Shown here: positions 43,804-52,421 of the stretch, in pieces
Layout of the letters: every line of letters starts with the position of its first letter
How positions within the stretch are numbered: position 1 is the first letter of the stretch
NCBI GenBank assembly: GCA_001767455.1
Contig: MELC01000046.1
Span: 1 to 60,842, forward strand
Direction: 5' to 3'
Length of the DNA: 60,842 bases
Source of the DNA: Acidobacteria bacterium RIFCSPLOWO2_12_FULL_66_21
Lineage (GTDB): Bacteria > Acidobacteriota > Vicinamibacteria > Vicinamibacterales > 2-12-FULL-66-21
Made by a program: the position numbers and the translations under genes
The notes under the pieces: model-generated
The model's database searches: none
What the model was told of the DNA's origin: nothing
The model's input: the letters and a program-made list of their open reading frames with translations, nothing else

Positions 43804-43987
43804 CATCCACTCCCGCGTCGGGCCAAATCGCGCACCGCCTGGAACGAGAAGTCGTGCGGGCCTGCGGTCATGATGAAGATGCCCAGGGCGATCTTCGGCA
43901 GGAAGGCGACCGCGTAGAGCACGATGGCGTAGGCCAGCGCCCGCTCCCGGTCGATGCCGTACACGGCCAGTGCCAGGATCGTGAGGT
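43804..43987 (-). pseudogene. Fragment of the 3' end of the flippase-like gene
   Basis: The reverse strand encodes LAVYGIDRERALAYAIVLYA, LPKIALGIFIMTAGPHDFS and YQ/FQAVRD, matching the C-terminus of the gene at 44836. Homology ends at GTGAGGT (43981-43987). Confidence 0.85.
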
Positions 43988-44097
43988 GCCGGCAGCACGG
44001 CCAGCGGCTGATGCTTCGATTGATACATTGATACGCGGCGATTGCCGACCAAAACTCGACCGTCTCGACGTATATTAGGGGTGGGGTGAGGGGACCG

Positions 44098-44328
44098 ATG
44101 CAGACCATTGAGGAAATCCTGGACGCAGCGCGTCGCCTGTCGGACGGCGAGCGGAGGCGACTCGTCGAGGCGCTGCAGGGCGACGGGCGCGAGGCATCGA
44201 TCGACGAACAGCGTCGTGACGCAATGGCGAGTTGGCTCGGCCTCGCCGGGAGATTCCACTCCGCCTTCACCACCGTCTCCACCGAGAAGTACACGCATCT
44301 GGCAGACGTGTACGCCGACGAGCGGTGA
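44098..44328 (+). CDS. Small antitoxin preceding a PIN toxin
   Basis: 76 residues: MQTIEEILDAARRLSDGERR RLVEAL-type helix pair at the N-terminus, then a flexible acidic tail ending VYADER. It is not RHH; it resembles the short helical antitoxins that pair with PIN proteins. TATATT (44071-44076) and GAGGGG precede it. An ATG four codons upstream is an alternative start. Confidence 0.75.
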   Translation: MQTIEEILDAARRLSDGERRRLVEALQGDGREASIDEQRRDAMASWLGLAGRFHSAFTTVSTEKYTHLADVYADER

Positions 44329-44735
44329 ACCACGTCTTCGTTGACAGCGGCGGTTTCTTCGCGCATCTCGTCTCGGAGGACGCCCTCCACGCCCGTGCCA
44401 GGGAGCTCTTCGCGCAGGCCGAACGAGAGGACTGGCATCTCGTCACAACGAATGCCGTCGTGTACGAGACGCACGCGCTGCTGATCAACCGCGCTCGGGA
44501 GGGACGAGAGGCCGGACTTCGCTTCCTCGAGCATGTCCAGCGCGGGTTGTGCGAGATCGTACACGTGACCCAGGATGACGAAGCGCGCGCCATCTCCATC
44601 CTGCGCGACCACCAAGACAAGACGTACTCGTTCTGCGACGCGCTGAGCTTCGTGGTTATGGGGCGCCTCGGTCTCAACGAGGCAATCTCCTTCGACCGCC
44701 ACTTCCGGGAGTACGGAAGGGTCACGATTCTGTAG
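44325..44735 (+). CDS. PIN-domain toxin
   Basis: 136 residues from a GTG overlapping the antitoxin stop. VFVDSGGFFAHLVSED, VVYETHALLI, SFCDALSFVVM and AISFDRHF mark the PIN site. The stop codon is the first triplet of the repeat flank TAGCCCTGATGCGAC, so the module abuts duplicated DNA exactly. Confidence 0.87.
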   Translation: MNHVFVDSGGFFAHLVSEDALHARARELFAQAEREDWHLVTTNAVVYETHALLINRAREGREAGLRFLEHVQRGLCEIVHVTQDDEARAISILRDHQDKTYSFCDALSFVVMGRLGLNEAISFDRHFREYGRVTIL

Positions 44736-44835
44736 CCCTGATGCGACCAAAGTCAGGGCTGGCTCAGGTTCCGGCGCTGAGTCGGAACCCCCTGAACCTT
44801 CAACCCTGAACCCTGAGCCCTGAGCCCTGAGCCCT
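44734..44835. repeat. Second CCCTGAG-type heptad array with flank
   Basis: The flank is as at 43694. From 44788 there are about seven units (CCCTGAA, CCCTGAG). It lies directly downstream of the intact flippase-like gene. Confidence 0.85.
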
Positions 44836-45873
44836 TCACCGACCGAGTTCCTGTCGCACCGCTTGGTACGAAAAGCCGTGCGGCCCTACGGCCATGATGA
44901 GCACGCCAAGGGCGATCTTCGGGAGGAGGGCGACCGCGTAGAGCACGATGGCGTAGGCCAGCGCGCGCTCCCGGTCGATGCCGTACACGGCCAGCGTCAG
45001 GACCGTGAGGTAGTGGAAGACGCCGAGGTTGCCGGGGACGGACACGGCGGTGTTGCCGACCTGCAGCACGACCAGAAGGCAGATCGCCGAGGCGGCCGGG
45101 AGCGCGAACCCGAAGGCGACGAAGAGCAGGTAGTTCGTGCTCGCGGCCATCAGCAGGATCGCGGCGGACAGGCCCCAGAGCTGGGCGCTGGCCGACACGC
45201 TGCGCAGCGAGGAGAGGCCTGCGGCCGCCTCGTCGATGTGGCGAGCGGCGCGCATGTGAAAGCGTTCAGGCAGGCGGCGGGCGCCGCGCTGCATCCAATC
45301 CGCGGCCCTTCGCGCATCGAGTGTCAGCGCGATGACGACCGCAAGTGCCGCCGCGGCCAGGGCGACGAGCGCCTGCCCCGGTGCGTGGAGCCACTGCGGC
45401 AGGGAGACCGAAAGGAGGAGGAGGGTCGTGGCGAGGCCGAGGATCACGAGGTCCGCGAGCCTCTCAACGGCGAGCGTGGCGAGCACACGCGCGATCGGGG
45501 CACGGTCGGTGGCGCTCAGCAGGCCGGCGCGCGCCAGCTCGCCGAAGCGAAGAGGCAGGAGGATGTTGACGGTCTGGCCGATGAGCAGCGCGTATGCGAG
45601 AGTGCGCCAGCTCCACGCGCGATGGTCGGGGTAGAACAGCAGGCGCCACCGTGCCACACCGGCTGCCAGGGTCGCCGCCACTGAAACGAGCGCCACGGCG
45701 ACCCACGCCGCTGAAGCATCAGAGAGGGCGGACCCGAGCGTCTCGAAGCTGACCTGGCGAAACGCGAGCCAGAGGGCGGCGCCCGCGACGAGCACCTTGA
45801 GCGCGAGCCAGGCGGCACGGCGCGCACGTCCGGCCGCGCCCGTCGCGTCGCGCCCTGACGGCGCAAGGGTCAC
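44836..45873 (-). CDS. Flippase-like membrane protein (LPG synthase TM / AglD family)
   Basis: 345 residues from a GTG overlapping the upstream stop. About eight membrane helices; LALKVLVAGAALWLAFRQVS, RWRLLFYPDHRAWSW, LPLRFGELARAGLLS and SVPGNLGVFHYLTVL are typical of the PF03706 family, which includes AglD and the membrane part of MprF. A role in moving or modifying lipid-linked glycan is plausible. Its 3' end and the following repeat are duplicated at 43694-43987. Confidence 0.88.
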   Translation of the reverse strand: MTLAPSGRDATGAAGRARRAAWLALKVLVAGAALWLAFRQVSFETLGSALSDASAAWVAVALVSVAATLAAGVARWRLLFYPDHRAWSWRTLAYALLIGQTVNILLPLRFGELARAGLLSATDRAPIARVLATLAVERLADLVILGLATTLLLLSVSLPQWLHAPGQALVALAAAALAVVIALTLDARRAADWMQRGARRLPERFHMRAARHIDEAAAGLSSLRSVSASAQLWGLSAAILLMAASTNYLLFVAFGFALPAASAICLLVVLQVGNTAVSVPGNLGVFHYLTVLTLAVYGIDRERALAYAIVLYAVALLPKIALGVLIMAVGPHGFSYQAVRQELGR

Positions 45874-47546
45874 ACGGTCTCGTGCTGTTCGGGGTGGGGG
45901 TGGGTGGTCCCCGGCGCGTGCGCAGCGATCTCTGACCGGCTCTCTTCGCGGAACCTGGCGAAGACGAATATGCCGATGATGGTCCCCCCTCCCACAAAGA
46001 GGAAGTAGACAACGGCCACGACGAGCAGGCGGCTACCAGCAAGGGAAGATTCGGTGTTCACCGAGGGCGGGACCGTGATCTCGACCAACAAGCTGGTTGG
46101 GTTCAAGTTCTGCTGCGACAACGTGTCGTAAAACAGGTTCACGTTGTCGATCGTTGCCAGTAATTCCTCGAAAGTCTTGGGATATCGTTCGTGAAACACG
46201 TCCAGAAACTGCTTCTGGACTGCGGGGTTCGATCTCTTCGACGCACCCTCGAACACCGAAATCAGGTCCTCGTAATACGAACGTTCCTTCTCGAAATCGA
46301 CAAGCCTCATGCCGACGTCCGTGGACTTGTTGACCATCGTCTGGCGATATGCCGTGTCGTCCCCCTTCGTCCCAAGCTCGATCAGGCGGTCGAAAAAGGA
46401 ATCCCCCAGCTGGGGGATGAGAGCCGGAACGTTGCCCATTCCACCCGAACCGGACGACCGGGCTTCAGATCCCGCACTCGCGGCAGGAAGGTTGGCGCGC
46501 TGCTGCAAGTAACTTCGCAGACTGTTCTCGTAGACCTGGACCTGCCCCTTCGCGGCGTCTCGGTCGAGGTTGATCGTAAACAACTGGTTCCGCAAATATT
46601 GGATCGTGAGCGCGGCGTTCTTGGTGACGCCAATCGCGCGTACGAAACCGATCATGGGGCTGATCCGAAACTGCAGCAGGTCGTCCAGATTCGATTGCGC
46701 GTCGGTCAGGGTCATGCCGGTCGGGCCGACTCGCACAACGTTTGCGCCAGGCAACGATTGCAGAGCCGTGACGGCTCCCTGAAGTCTCCGGACTGCAATC
46801 CGAAGCATGTCGAGGCTGACAATGTAGTCTTCCTCGTCCATCAAGTCCTTCCGCACCATGTTCCGCGTAGGGATCGCCACGCGGTACTTCAACGCTCCCT
46901 TCTTCTGGTCCGCGTCCTTGGCATACGTGCTCAGGATATCGGCCAGGGTCTTTTGCACGAGCGTTGCCGGCATCTCCCGGAACCGCTCCGTTCGAACGAA
47001 GAGCAGCTGGAAGTCAGCGCTTGACAAGCCCTTGCTTCGAGCCTCGAACTCCTGCTCGATGCGCTGCCGGTCGACCGTCGTCAGCTTGGTGTCGGCGAGT
47101 TTCGCCAGAAATGTGCTTCTCAGTAACTCCAAACGGGGGTTCGACTGCTGGACGAATAGACCACTCTTGAAGCCTTCGAACCCACCGTACTGCTCGAGCT
47201 TGTTGGCCTTGTACACCTCCTCCAGGATAGGAGTCGACGCGATGTCGGACGGACCGAAAGGCATGCCGTTGGGATACTGCCCCTTCTCGGCTCCTTCGAA
47301 GAGTAGTCGGAAGCTCACCTGCGCAGTCTTCTGATTCGGGTACCAGACGTAGACGAAGGCGAGTCCCAACAGAAACACACCAATGGCGCCGCCGAAAGCC
47401 CGTGCGATGGTCCTCCGGAAATGCCACAATTCCATGACCTTCGGCCAAATTGCAATGCTCTCATCGTCGTAGATCTCGGTATGCATTTCTGCCGGCGGAC
47501 GAGCCTCCGTCGTCGGCTCGTTCTTCCTCGATTCTCTGTCGGACAT
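45870..47546 (-). CDS. Large Wzz-like chain-length/assembly protein
   Basis: 558 residues. Helix one is near residues 50-70 (FGGAIGVFLLGLAFVYVWY) and helix two near 520 (LLVVAVVYFLFVGGGTIIGI). Between them lies a long periplasmic helical region (LRNQLFTINLDRDAAKGQVQ, DVFHERYPKTFEELLATIDN) with a low-complexity serine/glycine stretch. The topology fits Wzz/GumC proteins, although it is longer than usual and has little of the standard Wzz domain. It may control length or form a bridge to the channel. It is coupled to the flippase-like gene. Confidence 0.75.
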   Translation of the reverse strand: MSDRESRKNEPTTEARPPAEMHTEIYDDESIAIWPKVMELWHFRRTIARAFGGAIGVFLLGLAFVYVWYPNQKTAQVSFRLLFEGAEKGQYPNGMPFGPSDIASTPILEEVYKANKLEQYGGFEGFKSGLFVQQSNPRLELLRSTFLAKLADTKLTTVDRQRIEQEFEARSKGLSSADFQLLFVRTERFREMPATLVQKTLADILSTYAKDADQKKGALKYRVAIPTRNMVRKDLMDEEDYIVSLDMLRIAVRRLQGAVTALQSLPGANVVRVGPTGMTLTDAQSNLDDLLQFRISPMIGFVRAIGVTKNAALTIQYLRNQLFTINLDRDAAKGQVQVYENSLRSYLQQRANLPAASAGSEARSSGSGGMGNVPALIPQLGDSFFDRLIELGTKGDDTAYRQTMVNKSTDVGMRLVDFEKERSYYEDLISVFEGASKRSNPAVQKQFLDVFHERYPKTFEELLATIDNVNLFYDTLSQQNLNPTSLLVEITVPPSVNTESSLAGSRLLVVAVVYFLFVGGGTIIGIFVFARFREESRSEIAAHAPGTTHPHPEQHETV

Positions 47547-47679
47547 CTTCTTTGCCTCCCGAACAACTCACACATGCGCAACGCAATGTTCCTGCGCGCA
47601 GAACCAAGGGTCGGAGCCCCGTTGCTGTAGATGACTCAAGGATACAGCTCAGGCCACTGCTGTCCAATTCGAGCGGAAT

Positions 47680-48180
47680 TCGCCCTCGATGCGTGCCCGA
47701 TCGACCGGCGTCAGCTTCGGGTCGGATAACTTACTTGGTCTGGTACTCGTACGACAACAGCTCCAGGCCGGCGTTCGACTCGAGCGCGAGCATCGACTCC
47801 TTGAAGCTGGTGAAGTCCATGTATCGCTGCAGGTCGTTGGCCTTGTGCACTTGGTCGAGCACCGGCGTCGCCACGATCTCCGAGCTGCTGAACGGCGTAC
47901 CGTTCGGATACCTGCCCTGATCGGCGCCGTCGAACAGCACGCGGAATTGCAGGGTGCCGAAGCGATCCGCCGGCACCAGGAACGACGCGGCGATGAAGAG
48001 CACGGCGACGGCCGCCGCGGCGATCAGCACACCGTTCCGCAGCGTCTGCCGGTACGCCCAGAGAACCTCGAACATCGACTTCAACGAAATCTGATCGCCG
48101 TCATCATCCGGCGGAGACGGCGGCGTGACGTGGTTCTTGGCCAAGCCGGGATCCGGGTAGCGTGAGTGGGTGTCAGGCAT
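47680..48180 (-). pseudogene. Broken paralogue of the large Wzz-like gene
   Basis: MPDTHSRYPDPGLAKNHVTP, a helix near residue 55 and TLQFRVLFDGADQGRYPNGT align with the N-terminus of the intact neighbour. The ORF stops at 47731 in SYEYQTK. A tandem AAGT duplication (AAGTAAGTT) causes the frameshift; past it KLSDPKLTPVDRARIEGEF continues the homology before it is lost. Only the first 165 or so residues remain. Confidence 0.85.
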
Positions 48181-48880
48181 TGTTGTGTGTAATACGTAAG
48201 CGCTGTCGCACGCGCAGGTTCGTCACCAGACCGCCCTGTGGAGGCGTACCCGGCAAGTACGGGAAATGATCCGGATGAGCAACGAAGAATACTATGGGCT
48301 CCCGGCGCTGTCCAGAGGCTGCACAACTCGACCTCCGCCCGCGGCCGGGCTGGAGCCGGATCGATCGTGCGCGGCAAGGAGAGGAATCAGGTCTCACTCA
48401 AACCAGCCGCCGAGCACGGGCCAGAGCAAGCTCTCCCACGAGTTTCGACCTCAGCACATCGCGCGGCGATCAACGGTGCAAAGCCACCAGAAACCGGCGA
48501 CCCTTGCCAAGAAAGGTGTCGTGGTCATGCACGTCGCTACGCTCGACTGCGTAAGCAGCGGGCGGAGAAGCTGTCCAATGGAAGATCCGCCGCGCGTGTC
48601 TCGGCTCAAGTGCAGTCATGGGGGATGTGAGGGACCATCTCAGAGCGACGGCCCGCGCGTCATTGTCGAACATCTTCAGGTCGAGCGACTGGCCTGCGTC
48701 AGCCCGCGGCTCACTGACGCGGTAGAACAGCCCCCCGTACAGCTCGTGGAGCATCGCCTGGGTCTCCTGGAGCCCCGGAGCACTGGGCAGGAAGTCCACC
48801 ACCCCAAGGCGGCCGCCGGTCGCGCGCTGTAAATCCACTGGGAATGGCGCGATGGCGATTAGGATGTCCGTCTCACAGGC
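48181..48880. other. Intergenic/decayed region without a supported gene
   Basis: Reading frames exist on the reverse strand (for example LHELYGGLFYRVSEPRADAG around 48740), but none has a start, RBS or family match that I can support. It may be remains of a gene lost with the neighbouring pseudogenes. Confidence 0.4.
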
Positions 48881-49338
48881 ATGGGTATGAACGACTTTCG
48901 CAGGGTGATGCCGGTCCTGTTCACGACGGTGCGGGGAACCAACCTCGACGTGGCCCATGCCCACAACCAACTGCTGCAGGTTGCCTTGGACGTTGGCCTC
49001 GTGGGCCTCGTTGCCTACGTGTCGCTTTGGCTGGTGGCTGTTGTGTTTTGGTGAGGGTTTACCGGCACTCCAGGAACCTGGTCCATCGGGCCATGGCCGG
49101 CGGCCTTGGCACCAACCTGCTTGCGCACTTCCTCTTCGGCATGACGGACGCCATCGCGCTTGGGTCAAAGGCCGGGGTGCTGTTCTGGCTCACACTGGCA
49201 ATGACGGTCGGGCTCCACCGCGTTGCGCTCGCGCGACCGCCAGACTGGAGGCCCAGAATAAGCGCGTTTGCGGATCGATCGACGGCGTGGGTGTGCGCGC
49301 GGTGGTGCCCACACGCGCTCATTTTGGGTCTAGCTTAG
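48881..49338 (+). pseudogene. C-terminal remnant of an O-antigen ligase/polymerase
   Basis: MNDFRRVMPVLFTTVRGTNL and DVAHAHNQLLQVALDVGLVG match the periplasmic loop and helix of Wzy/WaaL-type proteins. The frame stops at 49052 in VVFW; the next frame continues VRVYRHSRNLVHRAMAGGLG and AHFLFGMTDAIALGSKAGVL. A one-base change in the TTTT run would explain it. The N-terminal two thirds are missing. Confidence 0.8.
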
Positions 49339-49352
49339 CTTAGCTAGCTAGA
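49331..49352. repeat. TAGCT pentamer repeat rich in stop codons
   Basis: TAGCTTAGCTTAGCTAGCTAG holds stop codons in several frames on both strands and contains the stop of the leftward SDR gene. Confidence 0.6.
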
Positions 49353-50055
49353 GCTGCCCCCCGTTGACATCGAGCACGGCGCCGTTGATGTATGACGCGG
49401 CGTCCGACGCGAGGAAGCCAATCGCCTCGGCGACTTCCCTTGGTTCGGCCAGCCGCCCCAAAGGGTTGGCGGCCGCCACGGCGTCGAGTTGCTCTAGCGT
49501 CGCGGCGGCGGCGAGCATGTCGGTCTTCGTCTGCGAGGGTGCCACGCAGTTGATACTGATTCCGTCACGCCCAAACGCGGCCGCCAACTGGCGCGTCAGC
49601 CCGACGACGCCGTACTTCGACGCGGTGTACGCGACCGAGGCGGTCCGGCTGTGGGACCGTCCGGCGATGGATGCTACGTTCACGATCCGACCGAAACCGT
49701 GGCGGCGCATGACGGGCAGCACGTGTTTGCAGCACAGATACGTGCCGATGAGGTTCGTCCGCAGCACCGTCTCCCAGTCGTCCACCGACAACGCGAGCGG
49801 ATCGCCAGTGGTAGCGATGCCCGCGCAGTTGACCAGGATGTCGATCCGGCCGAACGTCGCGACGACGTCGTCACACACCCGCCTGACGTCGGTTTCATCG
49901 GCGACGTCTCCGCGCCGCGTGAGCGGCGTATCGGCCAGGCCTCGCGCCAGGCCGACCGTCGTGATTCCTCGGCTGGAGAAGAGCACGACTGTCGCGCGAC
50001 CGATGCCGCGGGAGGCGCCCGTGACGAGCGCCACGCGTGCACCGGTATCAGACAT
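49348..50055 (-). CDS. Short-chain dehydrogenase/reductase (last gene of the sugar operon)
   Basis: 235 residues: VALVTGASRGIGRATVVLFS (TGxxxGIG), ILVNCAGIATTGDP, VNVASIAGRSH and the catalytic VAYTASKYGVVGLTR (YxxxK). SDR of FabG type acting on a sugar or polyol. The start overlaps the cytidylyltransferase stop by eight bases. Confidence 0.9.
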   Translation of the reverse strand: MSDTGARVALVTGASRGIGRATVVLFSSRGITTVGLARGLADTPLTRRGDVADETDVRRVCDDVVATFGRIDILVNCAGIATTGDPLALSVDDWETVLRTNLIGTYLCCKHVLPVMRRHGFGRIVNVASIAGRSHSRTASVAYTASKYGVVGLTRQLAAAFGRDGISINCVAPSQTKTDMLAAAATLEQLDAVAAANPLGRLAEPREVAEAIGFLASDAASYINGAVLDVNGGQL

Positions 50056-51217
50056 AGATGTGTTCCATGTCGCGACCGCCGCAGGCCAGACGAATCCCGG
50101 CCTCGGGGCTGGTGCACACGATGCTGTGCACGGTGCCGCGCGGCAGGTAGACGACGTCATGCCGACCTGCCTTGATGACGATTCCGTCTTCGAGCCGCCA
50201 CTCGAACTCACCCTCGAGCACAACCCACCACTCGTCGTGGGTGACGTGGCAATGCAGCTGAGCGCCATCGCCCTGAGGCTGGCGGATGAGCCCCGTTTGA
50301 TCGTCGCCGCTGTAAATCAGCAGGTGCAGCCACGGCGGCGCGCCCATCGTCCGCTTGATCTCGTCAATGTTGATGAGCCGCGCGTTCGCACGATCGGCGC
50401 GGTAGTTGACCACGCCGTCGCGGACCATCAACTCCTGCAGGTTGCTGTCGATGCTCCGCGTGGAATCGCGGAACCGGTGGGCGCCCGCGGCGACCTTGGA
50501 GCGCCGGTACCGAAGGGCTCCTTCGATGAGTCGCAGGTCGTCCCACGTGTCCGCGTCGAGCGCCTCGATGCGATTGAGCGCGAAGAACCCGTATTTCCCA
50601 CAGAACGTCGGCCCGTGCTCGTCCGGGATATCGCGGCGGAACGACGCCATGAAGGTCTCGGCCTTCCACCCGGTCATCGCCCACGTAATCAACTGCACCG
50701 GCGTAAGAGTCTGGGTTGGAATCTTACGGGCCATCAAGACGTTCAGCGGCCGACCGTCGAACAGCGCCTCGGTGTGCCGCTCTTCGACGGATAACAACGA
50801 GTCGTAGCCGTCCTCGACGAGCATGTGCATGAACGCGCGGATCGACTCGGGCCGGAGCAGCGGCGACGTAGTGTGCACGAGCGCTAGATACTCTGCCTCG
50901 ACCGCCTCCATGAAGTCGGCGAGAAAATGATCGTGGGTCTGGCAGCGGGCGCCGGCACAGTCGCACGACTTGTTGCGCATGGTGCAGGCCGAGCCGCCCC
51001 GTGCCGGGTCGCGACGGTAGAACTTCACCCCGAGCATCTCGGCAAACCGTTGGCCAACGTCATGCTCCGAGTTGATGTAGATCTCGTCAAAGACCCCGGA
51101 CTCCTTGCAGGCACGGGTGACGTAGAACGCCAGCGGGTAACCGTCAACGAGGATCAGGTTCTTGTCCGGAATCCTGGTGCTGCCGAGCAGCATCGGAATC
51201 ATGGCGACGTTCTTCAT
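50048..51217 (-). CDS. NeuA-like cytidylyltransferase fused to a cupin domain
   Basis: 389 residues. Residues 1-230 are an acylneuraminate cytidylyltransferase-like domain: MIPMLLGSTRIPDKNLILVD (the GSxRIPxKN CTP-binding motif) and VHTTSPLLRPESIRAFM. Residues about 72-87 hold an insert with four cysteines (CTMRNKSCDCAGARC), which could bind metal. From about 290 a cupin follows: QLHCHVTHDEWWVVLEGEFE and LPRGTVHSIVC with the histidine/glutamate metal set. It probably activates an acid sugar or cyclitol as CMP conjugate, the cupin isomerising or sensing it. The substrate is inferred. The ATG overlaps the upstream stop. Confidence 0.85.
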   Translation of the reverse strand: MKNVAMIPMLLGSTRIPDKNLILVDGYPLAFYVTRACKESGVFDEIYINSEHDVGQRFAEMLGVKFYRRDPARGGSACTMRNKSCDCAGARCQTHDHFLADFMEAVEAEYLALVHTTSPLLRPESIRAFMHMLVEDGYDSLLSVEERHTEALFDGRPLNVLMARKIPTQTLTPVQLITWAMTGWKAETFMASFRRDIPDEHGPTFCGKYGFFALNRIEALDADTWDDLRLIEGALRYRRSKVAAGAHRFRDSTRSIDSNLQELMVRDGVVNYRADRANARLINIDEIKRTMGAPPWLHLLIYSGDDQTGLIRQPQGDGAQLHCHVTHDEWWVVLEGEFEWRLEDGIVIKAGRHDVVYLPRGTVHSIVCTSPEAGIRLACGGRDMEHIYV

Positions 51218-51690
51218 CTCGGCTCCGCGGTGAACAATCGAGTGGCAACCTTGAATACGAGCTTCCGCACCCGGGCCGGGGCGCCGGCGGAGAGTGCGGG
51301 CATGTGCGCGTCCTGCGGCTGGAAGACAACAAAGTGTCCGGGGCGAAGATCCAGCACCACCGGTGCGACCGCCGGTGGCTCGTAGAGAATCACGTCCCGG
51401 TCCGCGTCGTAGGCCTGGCACGGCGACAGTTCCTCGGCCGGCCACACGCGAATCGCCTCCCGACCGTCGAGGACGACGTGCACGTCCGCGTAGACGCGAT
51501 GCGACTCGAGCACCGCCGCCTCCGGCGGGCTCGTCGTGAAGTCGAGGATCTTCACGAACATGTCCTGACCTCGAATAGGCCGCTCGCCCACCGGCAGATC
51601 CGGCCGGGCTGCCGCGGCGAACGCGAGCACCTCCCGCCACCAGTCGCCGGCGAAGTATGCTGGCGCGTGAGTGAACGTGTCGAAGATCAT
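51214..51690 (-). CDS. YhcH/YjgK/YiaL (NanQ-like) family protein
   Basis: 158 residues starting MIFDTFTHAPAYFAG. VKILDFTTSPPEAAVLESHR, VYADVHVVLDGREAIRV and PGHFVVFQPQDAHMP are the cupin-like YhcH blocks with the metal-binding histidines. NanQ members are sialic-acid anomerases, so this supports an acid-sugar intermediate. It is coupled on both sides by ATGA overlaps. Confidence 0.9.
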   Translation of the reverse strand: MIFDTFTHAPAYFAGDWWREVLAFAAAARPDLPVGERPIRGQDMFVKILDFTTSPPEAAVLESHRVYADVHVVLDGREAIRVWPAEELSPCQAYDADRDVILYEPPAVAPVVLDLRPGHFVVFQPQDAHMPALSAGAPARVRKLVFKVATRLFTAEPR

Positions 51691-52421
51691 TGGGCCTCCG
51701 GTGTGAGCGTCTGCATGTACTTGCGCTCGTAGTCCGCAGACAATCGGTCGAGTATCGCCATCGCCTCGGGCGTAGCGCTGCCGGCGGCCAACTCGCGGCG
51801 CGTCGCGAACTCCCGCGCTTCGTCCGACCCCTTCGCGGGCGGCTGCCAGCCGTACTCTGAATAGATGGGCCGCCCGATCCCTTCGGCGTACATCTTCCTC
51901 GGGACGTTCTGCCTTTTCATCTCGCGGCGGGTGACCCCGGTGACCTCGGTGCCGAGCAACGTCTCCAGTTGCCGCATGTAGGGCCACGGGTCGATCACGA
52001 ACCGCTCGAACGGGATGACGAGCACCTGGCCCTGCCCGACCGGCGTCAGCGCCGCCAACATGCGCTCGTGCCTGCGACCCATCTCGTCCACCATATGGAT
52101 GGCACGATCCATGGCGTTGGACTCGAGGAACTTCCGCTCCCAGCCGCGGGCAAACCACGGGACCGTGCCGCCCTCCGCTTCGATCCAGATCGAGAAATCG
52201 CGGGGATCGGACGCAAACCGATCCATGTAAAGGGACTGCTGCTTGATCATGTAAAGGGGGTGCCTGACCACCTCAACGATCTTCCCCCGGTCACCCAGCG
52301 CGTCCAGCACGAGCGGCGTGTGGACGAACAGCAGGTGCGCCATCATGGTCTTGCCGCAGTCTGGCAGGCCGTCGACGAACACGACCTGGCCGACTATGTG
52401 CGGAGGCCGGACGGCCTTCAA
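51687..52421 (-). CDS. Sulfotransferase-like P-loop protein
   Basis: 244 residues from a TTG overlapping the upstream stop (TTGA); a GTG 13 codons later is an alternative. FVDGLPDCGKTMMAHLLF is a P-loop of the sulfotransferase/kinase type, and VEVVRHPLYMIKQQSLYMDR matches the PAPS-binding region of sulfotransferases (RxPxxxxxS-like). YMRQLETLLGTEVTGVTRRE is the usual C-terminal helix. It may sulfate the glycan. The exact family is uncertain. Confidence 0.65.
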   Translation of the reverse strand: MKAVRPPHIVGQVVFVDGLPDCGKTMMAHLLFVHTPLVLDALGDRGKIVEVVRHPLYMIKQQSLYMDRFASDPRDFSIWIEAEGGTVPWFARGWERKFLESNAMDRAIHMVDEMGRRHERMLAALTPVGQGQVLVIPFERFVIDPWPYMRQLETLLGTEVTGVTRREMKRQNVPRKMYAEGIGRPIYSEYGWQPPAKGSDEAREFATRRELAAGSATPEAMAILDRLSADYERKYMQTLTPEAQ

